18,911 bases of DNA from Obelidium mucronatum (Eukaryota > Chytridiomycota > Chytridiomycetes > Chytridiales > Chytriomycetaceae). The stretch lies in contig JAIVFH010000462.1 in assembly GCA_025765595.1 (NCBI GenBank), positions 1-18,911 on the forward strand, written 5' to 3'. Positions within the stretch are counted from its first letter, which is position 1, and every line of letters begins with the position of its first letter. The notes beneath the pieces were generated by a model, which saw nothing but the letters and a program-made list of their open reading frames with translations, searched no databases and was not told the DNA's origin. The position numbers were made by a program, and so were the translations under genes. Positions 18,506-18,911 of the stretch are shown here, in pieces.

Positions 18506-18911
18506 ATGCTCTCAAACGACAACTCGAGCCAAAACAAAAACGCGAACTTCCTTATTGGGAAATTTCGCAAAACCTATGAAGGGGGCTACACAGCTCTTAA
18601 CTGGGCACAATGTCAAAAAGACTTGGCCATTATTTATCAAAGTCTCGGATTCAATAATGAATTCACCGAAGACGATGAGTTGATGGACTATAAAACCATC
18701 GCAGGGCCAAGAGAGCAACTATTAAACGACCTGAACATCCGTCTTGATGCCCGAAACTATTGAAGAGGGTGCTTTGGACGCTGCTACAGCAAATACTAAT
18801 ATTACTGCAAACGCCGCGTCAATTAAGAGTTACGAAAACAGAAACAATTTGTACGTATCTCAATGGAAGGCGTACGACATGGAACTTGAACAATACAACA
18901 AGAAGGTTGAA
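18506..18911 (+). CDS. Possible retroelement gag-like protein, 5' part, runs off window
   Basis: From ATG 18506 the product begins MLSNDNSSQNKNANFLIGKF, with a segment YTALNWAQCQKDLAIIYQSL that resembles the NW-containing N-terminal part of copia-type gag proteins. The literal frame stops at 18761-18763. One extra base near 18740 shifts into a frame with LMPETIEEGALDAATANTN and YVSQWKAYDMELEQYNKKVE that is open to the window end, again pointing to a one-base indel. The gag assignment rests on this weak resemblance plus the candidate LTR just upstream. No zinc knuckle or polymerase is within the window. It could be an unrelated host gene. Confidence 0.35.

Noticed and set aside
1..18911. CRISPR arrays, tRNA, rRNA or bacterial operon signals
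   Set aside because: No regularly spaced repeats with unique spacers, cloverleaf or rRNA sequence were seen, and gene structure is eukaryotic throughout.

Overview
The window looks like a gene-dense, intron-rich nuclear segment of a zoosporic fungus, most likely a chytrid. The evidence is short GT-AG introns (about 50-140 nt), 31-residue-period F-box/ankyrin proteins of the type that is expanded in Chytridiales, a fungal-type GH1 beta-glucosidase, a TREX subunit and a mitotic-type cyclin. No prokaryotic operon signals, tRNA or rRNA were seen. The lineage is inferred from gene content only.

Layout: 3-337 (+) is the 3' end of an ankyrin-repeat gene. 465-1856 (-) is a six-exon THOC3/Tex1-like WD40 gene. 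1970-2519 and 3196-3772 (both -) are tandem copies of a small Cys-patterned protein with a Thr-rich linker and a GPI-like tail. 4379-6445 and 6659-8743 (+) are tandem six-exon copies of an unrecognised protein with ATP-grasp-like motifs. 8886-10633 and 13104-14929 (-) are two five-exon GH1 beta-glucosidase genes; between them on the same strand, 10698-13011 encodes an intronless F-box-like / ankyrin / metallophosphatase fusion. 15069-16883 (-) is a cyclin with Gln/His-rich extensions at both ends. 16884-17837 has no recognisable gene, 17838-18237 (-) is a decayed ankyrin fragment, and 18359-18911 (+) may be the 5' end of a small LTR retroelement.

Three gene families are duplicated locally, and two pairs show very similar stretches next to diverged ones, as gene conversion would leave. 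Most genes carry single-base indels, often in homopolymers, that break otherwise well-conserved reading frames. This happens even in the single-copy THOC3 gene, so many are probably consensus errors rather than true decay. The CDS spans below are gene spans from start to stop; exon boundaries are in the evidence and were set by splice sites, paralogue comparison and frame continuity.

The most unusual items are the F-box/ankyrin/metallophosphatase fusion sandwiched by GH1 paralogues and the tandem ATP-grasp-like pair. No functional link between them is shown by the sequence.
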